A stretch of DNA of 20,016 nucleotides from Sphingomonadales bacterium UBA6174 (lineage in GTDB: Bacteria > Pseudomonadota > Alphaproteobacteria > Sphingomonadales > Sphingomonadaceae): assembly GCA_002422945.1 (NCBI GenBank), contig DITW01000008.1, positions 68,516-88,531 on the forward strand. The letters are read 5' to 3'. The position numbers and the translations under genes are program-made. Positions 1 through 7,383 of the stretch are shown here, piece after piece (within the stretch, counting starts at the first letter, position 1; every line of letters begins with the position of its first letter). Under the pieces are notes generated by a model. The model saw nothing but the letters and a program-made list of their open reading frames with translations. It was not told where the DNA came from and searched no databases.

Positions 1-134
1 AAACCCGTTCCGGCAAGATCATGCGACGCATTTTGCGGAAGATCGCCGAAAATGATGTCAGCAACCTTGGCGACATATCCACCCTTGCCGATCCTGCGGT
101 GGTGGATGATCTTGTTGCCAACCGCGCCCAATAG
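1..134 (+). CDS. acs: Acetyl-CoA synthetase, C-terminal end (partial)
   Basis: This is the last 43 codons of a gene that begins before the window; the reading frame uses codons starting at base 3 and ends in TAG at 132-134. The visible tail contains TRSGKIMRRILRKIA followed by LGDISTLADP, which is the typical C-terminus of AMP-forming acetyl-CoA synthetase. The lysine in SGKIMRR is, by family knowledge, the catalytic lysine of the adenylation step and the usual site of regulatory acetylation. The enzyme activates acetate to acetyl-CoA in the cytoplasm. Another acyl-CoA synthetase of the same branch, such as propionyl-CoA synthetase, cannot be excluded from 43 residues, but the LGDISTLADP ending favours Acs. 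Confidence 0.85.
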   Translation, partial: TRSGKIMRRILRKIAENDVSNLGDISTLADPAVVDDLVANRAQ

Positions 135-147
135 GTCCTGATCATAA

Positions 148-618
148 ATGATATCGCAAACGATCCAGCTCAGCCTGACCCCGGTGTTCGTCTTGGTGGC
201 GATTGGCAATTTCATGGGGACGCTGACAGGGCGGCTCGCCCGGATTGTTGATCGCTCACGCAAATTGCAGGAGCGGCACAGCATCACACTGGCGGAAGAT
301 CGCAACCTCATCATCGAGGAATTGCGTCACCTCAGCATTCGGATCGATCGGATCAATCTGGCGATTTTGTTGTTGGTGATGGCGGCGATTCTCGTCGGCA
401 CGATTGTGGCGCTGTTGTTCATCGACAAGATGCTCGGGTTCAAGATGGATGATGTGATCGCATTGTGCTTCATCGGCACGATGGGGCTGTTCCTGTTGGC
501 ACTGGTGCAGTTCCTGCTCGAAACTCGTTTGGCCACCGCCAGCCTGCGCATTCCCGCCCATTATCTGCAGGATGAACAAGCAGGGCCTGCGGATCGTCAA
601 TCCGATCAAGTCGGCTGA
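148..618 (+). CDS. DUF2721 family membrane protein
   Basis: The 156-residue product has three hydrophobic segments, at roughly residues 8-30, 70-93 and 101-124. The first is followed by a basic stretch rich in Arg and Lys (GRLARIVDRSRKLQERH), the pattern of the DUF2721 family of small inner-membrane proteins with no known function. The C-terminal 20 residues are polar and probably cytoplasmic. The start at 148 is the first ATG after acs; a weak AGG lies about 12 bases upstream, so the ribosome site is poor. It lies 13 bases after acs and may be read through from it. The family assignment is from pattern memory; no function is proposed. Confidence 0.75.
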   Translation: MISQTIQLSLTPVFVLVAIGNFMGTLTGRLARIVDRSRKLQERHSITLAEDRNLIIEELRHLSIRIDRINLAILLLVMAAILVGTIVALLFIDKMLGFKMDDVIALCFIGTMGLFLLALVQFLLETRLATASLRIPAHYLQDEQAGPADRQSDQVG

Positions 619-782
619 ATTTCACACAATAATGCGCGTGTTTTCCCGCCCGCCAAGGCCGTGATGCGATTGCATCCCTTGGCGCATGGTGCTAAACGGA
701 ATGAACGGCCCCGGCTGCCACTTTTCTGTCGCGGAAAATTGGTGCCGGGGCTTCCTGTTTTCCTGAACACCGGAGTGTTGCC
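619..782 (+). promoter_or_regulatory. purC upstream region with a GC-rich inverted repeat
   Basis: This 164-base gap between the DUF2721 gene and purC must hold the purC promoter. A possible sigma-70 pair is TTGCAT at 670-675 and TAAACG at 693-698 with 17 bases between them; the second box is a poor match. Transcription from it would start just before a perfect 8-base inverted repeat, GCCCCGGC at 708-715 and GCCGGGGC at 744-751, whose loop contains complementary TTTTC and GAAAA tracts. A leader hairpin is therefore possible. No known purine riboswitch pattern was recognised. Confidence 0.35.
766..779 (+). promoter_or_regulatory. Ribosome binding site of purC inside a small hairpin
   Basis: AACAC (766-770) and GTGTT (775-779) can pair around the loop CGGA. 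The Shine-Dalgarno core GGAG (772-775) lies in the loop and at the first stem base, seven bases before the purC ATG. The five-base stem could weakly mask ribosome access. Pairing is seen in the sequence; any regulatory effect is inference. Confidence 0.4.
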
Positions 783-1565
783 ATGTCCCGCCGTCGCCAA
801 ATCTACGAAGGCAAGGCCAAGATCCTCTATGAAGGTCCGGAACCCGGCACCCTCATCCAGTATTTCAAGGACGATGCGACCGCGTTTAATGCCCTGAAAA
901 AAGGCACGATCAACGGCAAGGGCGTCATCAACAACCGCATTTCCGAGCATGTATTCACCCTGCTCTCGCACATCAACGTGCCGACCCATTTCATTCGCCG
1001 TCTCAACATGCGCGAACAATTGGTCCGTCAGGTCGAAATCATCCCGATTGAGGTCGTTGTCCGCAACGTCGCCGCCGGTTCGATTTCCAAGCGTCTCGGG
1101 ATCGAAGAAGGCACGCAACTGCCGCGCACGATCATCGAATATTATTACAAGGACGATGCGCTGGGCGATCCGCTGATTTCGGAAGAGCATATCGCCTGCT
1201 TCGGCTGGGCCAGCCCGGAAGAAATGCACGATATCGCCGACATGGCGATCCGCATCAATGATTTCATGTGCGGCATGTTCGCCGGGATCGGCATCCGCCT
1301 TGTCGATTTCAAGCTCGAATTTGGCCGTTTTTGGGAAAATGATTTCGCCCGCGTCATTCTGGCCGATGAAATCAGCCCGGACGGCTGCCGCTTGTGGGAT
1401 CTCTCCACCGGTGAAAAGCTCGACAAGGACCGTTTCCGTCAGGATCTCGGCGGCGAAGTCGAAGCCTATCAGGAAGTGGCCCGTCGCCTTGGCCTGTTGC
1501 CGGAAGGCAGCGAAGAAAGCGACGTGCTCGACCTCGACACGCATCGGAAAAAGCGCGGTAAATAA
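783..1565 (+). CDS. purC: Phosphoribosylaminoimidazole-succinocarboxamide synthase
   Basis: The 260-residue product joins aspartate to CAIR using ATP to form SAICAR, in cytoplasmic de novo purine synthesis. The N-terminus RRRQIYEGKAKILYEG is the family signature containing the nucleotide-binding GKAK loop. EVVVRNVAAGSISKRLG (about residues 87-103) and VDFKLEFGRF with DEISPDGCRLWD (about 175-205) match the substrate-binding blocks of PurC. Length is normal for alphaproteobacterial PurC (about 240-260). The start at 783 has a good GGAG seven bases upstream. The gene is transcribed away from the exopolysaccharide locus and ends at a terminator, so it is a flanking housekeeping gene and not part of the cluster. 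Confidence 0.97.
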   Translation: MSRRRQIYEGKAKILYEGPEPGTLIQYFKDDATAFNALKKGTINGKGVINNRISEHVFTLLSHINVPTHFIRRLNMREQLVRQVEIIPIEVVVRNVAAGSISKRLGIEEGTQLPRTIIEYYYKDDALGDPLISEEHIACFGWASPEEMHDIADMAIRINDFMCGMFAGIGIRLVDFKLEFGRFWENDFARVILADEISPDGCRLWDLSTGEKLDKDRFRQDLGGEVEAYQEVARRLGLLPEGSEESDVLDLDTHRKKRGK

Positions 1566-1592
1566 GCCCCGCTTTTTCCAGATTGCATAACG

Positions 1593-1621
1593 AAAACGGC
1601 GTCCATGTGGGCGCCGTTTTT
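1593..1621. terminator. Two-way intrinsic terminator between purC and the amidotransferase gene
   Basis: AAAACGGCG (1593-1601) pairs perfectly with CGCCGTTTT (1612-1620); TCC/GGG inside extends the stem, with one G-U pair on the plus-strand transcript, around the loop ATGT. The plus strand ends in a run of five T, and the minus strand ends in the complementary run of A read as T, so it can stop both converging genes. It lies 27 bases after the purC stop and 14 bases after the amidotransferase stop. Confidence 0.85.
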
Positions 1622-1634
1622 GCGTCTGGCGCGA

Positions 1635-3530
1635 TTACAACGCGAACAATTTCGCCAATGACCTATCCAGCATCATCAACAGCCACAACAACCGCCCATG
1701 ATCGGCGCGGCCCTGAATATGATCTTCGGTGATCGCGCGCAGCATCTCCGGCTTGAACATCCCGGTATGGGCGATGGCCGCGCTATCGGCAAACTGCCGC
1801 GCCACCTCCGCCAATGGCCCACGAAACCATGCGGCAATGGGCGTGACAAAACCCATTTTACGACGATACAGAATATGATCGGGCAAATGGCCGGACATCG
1901 CCTGTTTGAAGATATATTTCCCCTCGCCGCCGCGCAGACGCATCTCGGCGGGGATTTCCGCCGCATATTGAACCAGCCGATGATCGAGCAACGGCTCGCG
2001 CGCCTCCAGCCCCACGGCCATGCTCATCCGGTCCAATTTCGTCAATATATCACCGGGTAGCCATAGTTTGAGATCGGCATATTGGACGGCGGATAATGGG
2101 TCGGTCGCGGGCGCATTACGGATCAGGTCGATATAAATGGCTTCGGCACGATGGCCTTGCAACGACCTTGCGAATGCCGGGGTATAAAGCCGGTGGCGCT
2201 GCGCATGTCCGGTGACCCCAACAGCCATCGCATAGCTTTCGGCGCTGTCCATGGCCAGACCCTGAAATGTCGTCTTCGCCCGCAGATATTGCGGCGCCCA
2301 ATCCGCCTTGGGATACAAATGACCCAAAGCCCCAAATAACGGGCGACGGATCAGGCCCGGCAACATTGCGCGGACCCGGTCCTCATTGGCGTGAAGGCGG
2401 TATCGCCGATAGCCTGCCAGCGCCTCATCCGCGCCATCGCCCGATAGCGCCACCGTCACCCGTTGCCGCGCCAATTGGCAAACGCGATAGGTGGGCAGGG
2501 CCGATGCATCGCCAAAAGGCTCGTCAAAATGATCTGCCAACATGTCGATCAAGCCAAAATCATCCGGTTTGACCATCAAACTGCGATGATCGGTCGAGAA
2601 CCGCCCGGCCACCTCGGCAGCAAAGGCCGTCTCATCCAGTCCGGCCACATCGAAACCGATGGAACACGTCTTGATCGGTTGATTGCTCTGTTCCGTCATC
2701 AAGGCGACTACTGCGCTGCTATCCACGCCCCCGGAGAGAAATGCGCCCAATGGCACATCCGCGACCATGCGCGATTTGACGGCAACCCTCAGATGATCGA
2801 GCAAGCCCTCGCGATACACGTCTTGCGACCCGGATGCGCGCCGATCAAAACTAATGTCCCAATAGGGGCAAGGCTTGGGCAAGGGGCGACCGCGCTGCAC
2901 TGTCAGGCTATGGCCCGCAGGCAGTTTTTCGACCCCGTTCAAGATGCACAGATGATCCGGCACATAGCCAAAAGCAAGATAGGCATCGACCGCATGAGGG
3001 TTGAGCGTGCGACGCAGGCCGGGATGGGCCAATAAGGCCTTTAGTTCAGACCCGAAAATCAGAACTCCGTCTTCCAGTGCTGCATAAAAAAGGGGCTTCA
3101 CCCCGAAGCGATCACGGCACAGGAACAGCGACTGATCTCGCCGGTCGTATATCGCAAAAGCGAACATGCCATCGAACTGGCTGACGCAATCCGCCCCCCA
3201 TTGCCGCCATCCATGCAGGATCACTTCGGTATCGCTGCTGGTGTGAAAGCGATGGCCCAGCGCCTCCAATATGCCGCGCACTTCCGCGAAATTATAGATC
3301 TCGCCATTGAAGACGAGGCTGAGACGACCGTCTTTACTGGTCATCGGCTGTGCGCCACCGTTGATGTCAATGATGGACAAGCGGCGATGGCCAAGTCCGA
3401 TCCCCGGCCCGGTCCAGACGCCCTCCCCATCCGGCCCGCGATGGGCAATGCTGTCGCACATGGCTTTGATGCGATGGGGATCGACCGGCCCGGTGCCGTT
3501 CAATTGATAAATACCCGCGATCCCGCACAT
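1635..3530 (-). CDS. Asparagine-synthase-like amidotransferase, exosortase A system-associated (type 1)
   Basis: The 631-residue cytoplasmic protein resembles glutamine-hydrolysing asparagine synthetase. Met1 is followed by the nucleophile Cys2 in MCGIAGIYQ; the glutaminase domain covers about residues 2-200 with RGPDG at 31-35 and FNGEIYN at 74-80. The synthetase domain carries the pyrophosphate loop SGGVDSS at 266-272 and later SGDGADE. Length and context fit the XrtA-associated amidotransferase 1 family (TIGR03108 by memory) better than housekeeping AsnB. Such enzymes are thought to amidate a sugar acid or lipid-linked intermediate; the true acceptor is unknown. Its ATG overlaps the xrtA stop as TAATG, so it is the last, translationally coupled gene of the minus-strand operon. 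Confidence 0.92.
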   Translation of the reverse strand: MCGIAGIYQLNGTGPVDPHRIKAMCDSIAHRGPDGEGVWTGPGIGLGHRRLSIIDINGGAQPMTSKDGRLSLVFNGEIYNFAEVRGILEALGHRFHTSSDTEVILHGWRQWGADCVSQFDGMFAFAIYDRRDQSLFLCRDRFGVKPLFYAALEDGVLIFGSELKALLAHPGLRRTLNPHAVDAYLAFGYVPDHLCILNGVEKLPAGHSLTVQRGRPLPKPCPYWDISFDRRASGSQDVYREGLLDHLRVAVKSRMVADVPLGAFLSGGVDSSAVVALMTEQSNQPIKTCSIGFDVAGLDETAFAAEVAGRFSTDHRSLMVKPDDFGLIDMLADHFDEPFGDASALPTYRVCQLARQRVTVALSGDGADEALAGYRRYRLHANEDRVRAMLPGLIRRPLFGALGHLYPKADWAPQYLRAKTTFQGLAMDSAESYAMAVGVTGHAQRHRLYTPAFARSLQGHRAEAIYIDLIRNAPATDPLSAVQYADLKLWLPGDILTKLDRMSMAVGLEAREPLLDHRLVQYAAEIPAEMRLRGGEGKYIFKQAMSGHLPDHILYRRKMGFVTPIAAWFRGPLAEVARQFADSAAIAHTGMFKPEMLRAITEDHIQGRADHGRLLWLLMMLDRSLAKLFAL

Positions 3531-4954
3531 TAAGGCGTGTTTCCTTGTTCGAGCTGATCCGCGAGATGGTGAATTGGTCCCAAATCCCGGATAAACCGCT
3601 CGATCATCGGACGAGATGAGCGTTCATCATGATCCTCTGCCGTCACGATGACTGCCACCGCGCGTTGCTTCCCGCCAAGCAATCTCAGGCGCAGCGTTTC
3701 CAGCTTCACCCGCGTTGGATCGCCGGTCACTACATCATTCAGATCGTAAAAAACCACCACTTCGCGGGCGACATGCCCCGGCCCGATCATCCGGAAAGCA
3801 GCGCCATAAGGCGGCGCAGCGCTGGAGGCTGCCCATGCCCAGCGCGACTCCGGTCCAATTGCCCCTTGGCCAAAGCCGACAATCTCGCGCCCATCCTGCT
3901 GATTGCCATAATAAGCGATGGCAAGATCGACCGGCGCAGACGAACCATCCATCGGCGCAAATCGAGCCTGCACATAATGATCCGAGCCGTTGAAATGCGC
4001 GGCCCAAGGAATAATGGGCGGCGTATTTACCTGCCTCCAGCCTGTAATTTGGGGCAAAACAAGGCGTGTCGGCACATTGGCTTGCGCATGCATCGCCATC
4101 AGTGCGGACCAGCCGACAGGTGCCGCTGCCATGCTCAACACAACACCGGCCATGACATATACACCGGCCTGTCGCTTGGGCGCTGGAATGGCCAGTAATC
4201 GGGGAAGGTTAATCCATGCGCTATCGCGCGACCGATTGAAGAACGGATAGCCTGCCGCCATCACAAGGGCCATCACGCCCGCAAAAAAGAACCAGCCGTA
4301 AAAGACATGATCGAAGCTTGCCGCAAAATCGATGCTCGTCAAATGCGAGATATAGATCGTCCCCCACGCCCGTAAGCCATTCGCCAGCACCGACATCGAC
4401 AGGGCAAAGACGATGAACATGACCTGCCGCTGCCATGTCCGAAAGCAGACATAAGCCGCCAGTGTCGCATAGGCAGCCATCGCCACCAGAAATTTGATGC
4501 CAGAACAGGCCTCCGCTACTTTGAAATAGCCGGTCGGCGTGGTGATGAAGATGCCGTCGATCCGTGCCGGCAAGCCAATGAGATCGAGGAAGAACATGCA
4601 AATCTTGGCCGTCACCGTCTGCAACAACGGCACCAGCTCCTCACCCGCCGGGACCATGAAGAACATATAGAATAATGGAAAGGCCAAGCCGCGACAGACC
4701 ACCGGGCCAAGCATGGCCAGCACCGCGCCTTGCAGCATGATGACCACCGCGGCATGGCGGGCAAGGTTCACCCCGGCCGCATCGCCCAGCAACCAGCCCA
4801 TGCCGCCAACACCCAGCCAGACAAGCCCCGGCCACCAGCCCATGGGTTGAAGCTGCGCCAATTCTCTGCGGCTTTCCCAGATCAGCCAGATGATAATCGG
4901 GGGCAAGAACAGACAATGGGCGAAAGTAGAACTGTCCCACCAGATCGCTGCCAT
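3530..4954 (-). CDS. xrtA: Exosortase A with C-terminal EpsI domain, N-terminally truncated
   Basis: The product is a multi-pass inner-membrane cysteine protease/transpeptidase-like enzyme that would cut PEP-CTERM proteins. Numbering from ATG 4954 gives 474 residues. The exosortase core begins abruptly with IWWDSSTFAHC and keeps the catalytic Cys150 (EACSGIKF), Arg195 (NGLRAWGT) and His216 (FDHVFYGW). Six or so hydrophobic segments follow, then about residues 290-470 form a soluble EpsI-like (DUF3485) domain with GWRQ and YYGNQQ. Family members normally have a further membrane helix and some 30-40 residues before WW-S-T; these are absent. The frame stays open to 5185, but those codons are the sugar transferase gene in another frame. 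ATGs at 4984 and 4954 are possible starts; neither has a clear Shine-Dalgarno site. It may be expressed poorly or not at all. Confidence 0.8.
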   Translation of the reverse strand: MAAIWWDSSTFAHCLFLPPIIIWLIWESRRELAQLQPMGWWPGLVWLGVGGMGWLLGDAAGVNLARHAAVVIMLQGAVLAMLGPVVCRGLAFPLFYMFFMVPAGEELVPLLQTVTAKICMFFLDLIGLPARIDGIFITTPTGYFKVAEACSGIKFLVAMAAYATLAAYVCFRTWQRQVMFIVFALSMSVLANGLRAWGTIYISHLTSIDFAASFDHVFYGWFFFAGVMALVMAAGYPFFNRSRDSAWINLPRLLAIPAPKRQAGVYVMAGVVLSMAAAPVGWSALMAMHAQANVPTRLVLPQITGWRQVNTPPIIPWAAHFNGSDHYVQARFAPMDGSSAPVDLAIAYYGNQQDGREIVGFGQGAIGPESRWAWAASSAAPPYGAAFRMIGPGHVAREVVVFYDLNDVVTGDPTRVKLETLRLRLLGGKQRAVAVIVTAEDHDERSSRPMIERFIRDLGPIHHLADQLEQGNTP

Positions 4955-5417
4955 ACCGCATTGGGCCGGTGGCGCGATGGGCATAAGCCGCGAATTTCGC
5001 CGAATCCATGTCGACAAAATCCATGATGAAGTGCCGGTCGCCGCATATAATTGGCACAAATTGCGCCATCTGACTCGAAAAGGCGAAGATCGTTTTGATC
5101 GGTCGGTCGCGCAACACCCGATCCACGGCCTTTTGCATTTGACGGCTGGCAAACAATGATAATGACAAGGGTTCGCGGGCGACAATACTCGTCAGCCCCG
5201 CCGTCCATTTCGACGGTGCGCGTATCTCGACATGACGGCTCGCAACCATCCCATCAAGTGCCTCCGCATGGCGGACATCGGCCTCGTCATCAGCAAAGGC
5301 GATAAGATGCACCGGGGCCAGCGATGTGAGTTTACGCAGGATATGATAGGATCGGATCTTGTCCCCGCGATCAGGCGGATAAGGCACGCGATGGACCAGA
5401 TAGAGTATCTCTTCCAT
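4641..5417 (-). pseudogene. Sugar transferase, PEP-CTERM/XrtA-associated, truncated and frameshifted
   Basis: Residues 1-155 match the N-terminal domain of the XrtA-linked glycosyltransferases (TIGR03087 type, normally about 400 residues): it opens MEEILYLVHRVPYPPDRGDKIR, typical of a GT4-fold acceptor domain, and ends with DFVDMDSAKFAAYAHRATGPMR. At about base 4955 the match stops. From there to the stop at 4641 the frame reads through xrtA DNA out of frame and gives about 100 meaningless residues. The whole nucleotide-sugar-binding C-terminal domain is missing, so activity is not expected. The start overlaps the FemAB stop as TGATG, confirming that this was once the next coupled gene. It would have added a sugar to the lipid-linked repeat unit. 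Confidence 0.85.
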
Positions 5418-6487
5418 CACCCAAGACCCCGCGCAATTATCGGTCCCAGCCGGTTCGCCACTGCCAGCGGCAGGCGCTGCCACAATGCAATTTGCGCCCG
5501 GTATTTTGGGTTCAGGGGGTTAATATCGCGCGGCGTGCTACCTTGGGCATGATATGTGGCATATCGCAGCGGGACAGGCGCAAAGCCCCAATTCTTTTTA
5601 TAGGCAAAAGCCCCTGTCCCGATCTTTGATCGGCCGAAATCAAACTGTGTCGCCTCGCGGTTGCGGGCATGGGACATAAGGGAGAAATACATCCACTCAT
5701 TTGCGCGCAACTGCCGCGCCGCTCGTGTCCCGCCCCCCCAATAGGGCATGACGGAACCACCATGATAAAGGCTCAGGACAGAAGCCACCGGCGTATCCGC
5801 CTGCCAGACGGTAAGAATATCGGCATCTTCGCCGAACCGATCCAGCACTGCATCAAACAGGCTCTGTGGGAAAACCGGGGTGCCAAGGTTGCGCACCGAT
5901 TCTGCATATACTGCATAATGGGCGCGGCGATCCTGTTCGCCCTGCCCGATAGTTACCCGCAAGCCGGATGTCATGGCCTTGCGAATTTCGGCACGTTGCT
6001 TGCGAGGGATTGTCAGTAGTTCAGCCTCTTCATCAAGGCCAAGCGCACGGACAAATCCGGCATATTGGTCTTCTCGCACAGTCCATTGCAGCGCGGGCAT
6101 TGCGCCGCCGCGCAGTTCAATCGTCGGGCAGCTCCTGCGCGTCGCCAGCATCACCGCGTGTTCTGCCAACAAAGCGGCGGTCGCATCATCCTCCGACAAT
6201 ATGCCTCCGCCCACTGCAAAGCCGCAGGACACCAATGCCCGGCCAAATATTGCCGAATGGACAAGGGTCAGCGGCAACAACCCGTTCAACGCGCCGCCAC
6301 GTTCCGCCAACAGCCAGCAGCCAATTTGCCCGCAGCCTTGCGCCACGGCTTGCAGCCAGCCTGGACGGTGAAAGATGGTCGCATCCGGATGTCCCGCGAC
6401 AAAGGCCTCGATCCTTGCCAGATCGACAGCATCTGGCACGTCAAGCAGCCGGACATTTGGCCGCAGCATGTCCTTCATCATGTTCAT
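5417..6487 (-). CDS. FemAB-like protein, XrtA/PEP-CTERM system-associated
   Basis: The 356-residue protein belongs to the GNAT-fold FemAB-related group found in exosortase A loci (TIGR03019 by memory). It is soluble, with no signal peptide. Recognisable blocks are KQRAEIRKA around residue 165, RNLGTPVFP around 200, the WGGGTRAARQLRANEWMYF segment around 255, and FDFGRSKIGTGAFAYKKNWGF around 290, which is the usual C-terminal FemAB-like signature. FemAB relatives move an aminoacyl or acyl group onto a carrier-linked precursor; the substrate here is unknown. Its ATG overlaps the deacetylase stop (ATGA, 6484-6487), and its stop overlaps the next gene start (TGATG), so it sits inside a tightly coupled operon. 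Length looks normal and intact. Confidence 0.88.
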   Translation of the reverse strand: MNMMKDMLRPNVRLLDVPDAVDLARIEAFVAGHPDATIFHRPGWLQAVAQGCGQIGCWLLAERGGALNGLLPLTLVHSAIFGRALVSCGFAVGGGILSEDDATAALLAEHAVMLATRRSCPTIELRGGAMPALQWTVREDQYAGFVRALGLDEEAELLTIPRKQRAEIRKAMTSGLRVTIGQGEQDRRAHYAVYAESVRNLGTPVFPQSLFDAVLDRFGEDADILTVWQADTPVASVLSLYHGGSVMPYWGGGTRAARQLRANEWMYFSLMSHARNREATQFDFGRSKIGTGAFAYKKNWGFAPVPLRYATYHAQGSTPRDINPLNPKYRAQIALWQRLPLAVANRLGPIIARGLG

Positions 6488-7344
6488 GCCGCCACTTGCG
6501 CAAGCGGCGTCATCAAGGCTTCATCCATTCGCCCCCATTCGAAGTCAGCGAGCAAGCGCCGAAGCTTGCCCCCCATCTGATTGAGGTTGAGATAATGGCG
6601 CAGGCGCGATTTGAACGGCGCACCCGATACGCGCGGCTGATTGGGATCAATCTCCCATGGATGAAAATAGAAAATGGCGGGCTGACGATCGACGCGGTTC
6701 ACTTGCGTCACCAATGAATGAAACATGGCATAAGGCATCAACCGGAAAAATCCGCCACCACCCGCCGCCACCCGGCGTCCGAACAGATGCGCGGTGGTGA
6801 TCGGCACCTCGCGCATCGTCGAACCAGATACCGGCTGCCATGCAAAGCGTGGGCTATCCGGCCAGCCATAATGATCGTGATGGATCGGCGCGACGCTCGA
6901 TGAATAGGCATAGCCCTGTGCCGCGAGTGTCTGATGCGCCCATAGGGTACGGTGATCGATGGAAAAGCTCGGGGCGCGATAACCAAGAACGGGTATTCCG
7001 GACGCCTGCTCAATCGCCTGACGACTACGTGACAGATCGGCTTCAAATTCTGCCTGTGTCATCTGAAATACACGGCGATGGTCCCAACCATGGCTGGCGA
7101 TTTCATGGCCCGCATCGGCAATACGCCGGATCAACCGGGGGTAATGATCGGCCACCCACCCAAGGGTAAAAAAGGTCGCCTTCACCCCGGCATCTTCGAA
7201 TATACCCAAGACGATGTCGCAATTGCGCGCCACACGATGTTCAAGTCTGGCCCAATCGGACCGTTTGATCGTGCTCTCAAATGCACCGACCTGAAACCAG
7301 TCCTCCACATCGACAGTCATGATATTACGCATAGTTACACTCAT
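6484..7344 (-). CDS. Polysaccharide deacetylase, XrtA system (NodB-like with DUF3473)
   Basis: The 286-residue protein has the NodB homology domain. The motif VDVEDWF near residue 11 carries the catalytic and metal-binding aspartates; SHGWDH near residue 84 gives the His-x3-His zinc ligands; GYRAPSFS near 121 is the third motif. The C-terminal FYFHPWEIDPNQPR block near 225 is the DUF3473 signature of the exosortase-linked deacetylases (TIGR03006 by memory). It is expected to remove N-acetyl groups from amino sugars of the exopolysaccharide. No signal peptide is evident, so the location is uncertain. ATG 7344 is used here; ATG 7332 (MRNIMTVDVEDW) is an alternative, and neither has a convincing ribosome site. 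Confidence 0.92.
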   Translation of the reverse strand: MSVTMRNIMTVDVEDWFQVGAFESTIKRSDWARLEHRVARNCDIVLGIFEDAGVKATFFTLGWVADHYPRLIRRIADAGHEIASHGWDHRRVFQMTQAEFEADLSRSRQAIEQASGIPVLGYRAPSFSIDHRTLWAHQTLAAQGYAYSSSVAPIHHDHYGWPDSPRFAWQPVSGSTMREVPITTAHLFGRRVAAGGGGFFRLMPYAMFHSLVTQVNRVDRQPAIFYFHPWEIDPNQPRVSGAPFKSRLRHYLNLNQMGGKLRRLLADFEWGRMDEALMTPLAQVAA

Positions 7345-7383
7345 CTTCGCGGAGGACTTGGGACGTCGTTTAGCGCCTTGGCA

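Noticed and set aside
606..1544. Long open frame on the minus strand opposite purC (312 codons)
   Set aside because: It is antisense to a clear purC with conserved motifs; the openness follows from codon bias, and the product has no recognisable domain.
1635..3530. Housekeeping asparagine synthetase asnB
   Set aside because: The enzyme fold is the same, but coupling to xrtA (TAATG) and the surrounding XrtA gene set point to the locus-specific amidotransferase.
4955..5185. A longer exosortase product starting at ATG 5185, with 77 extra N-terminal residues
   Set aside because: These codons are the sugar transferase gene read in another frame; the extra residues show no membrane helix or exosortase similarity.
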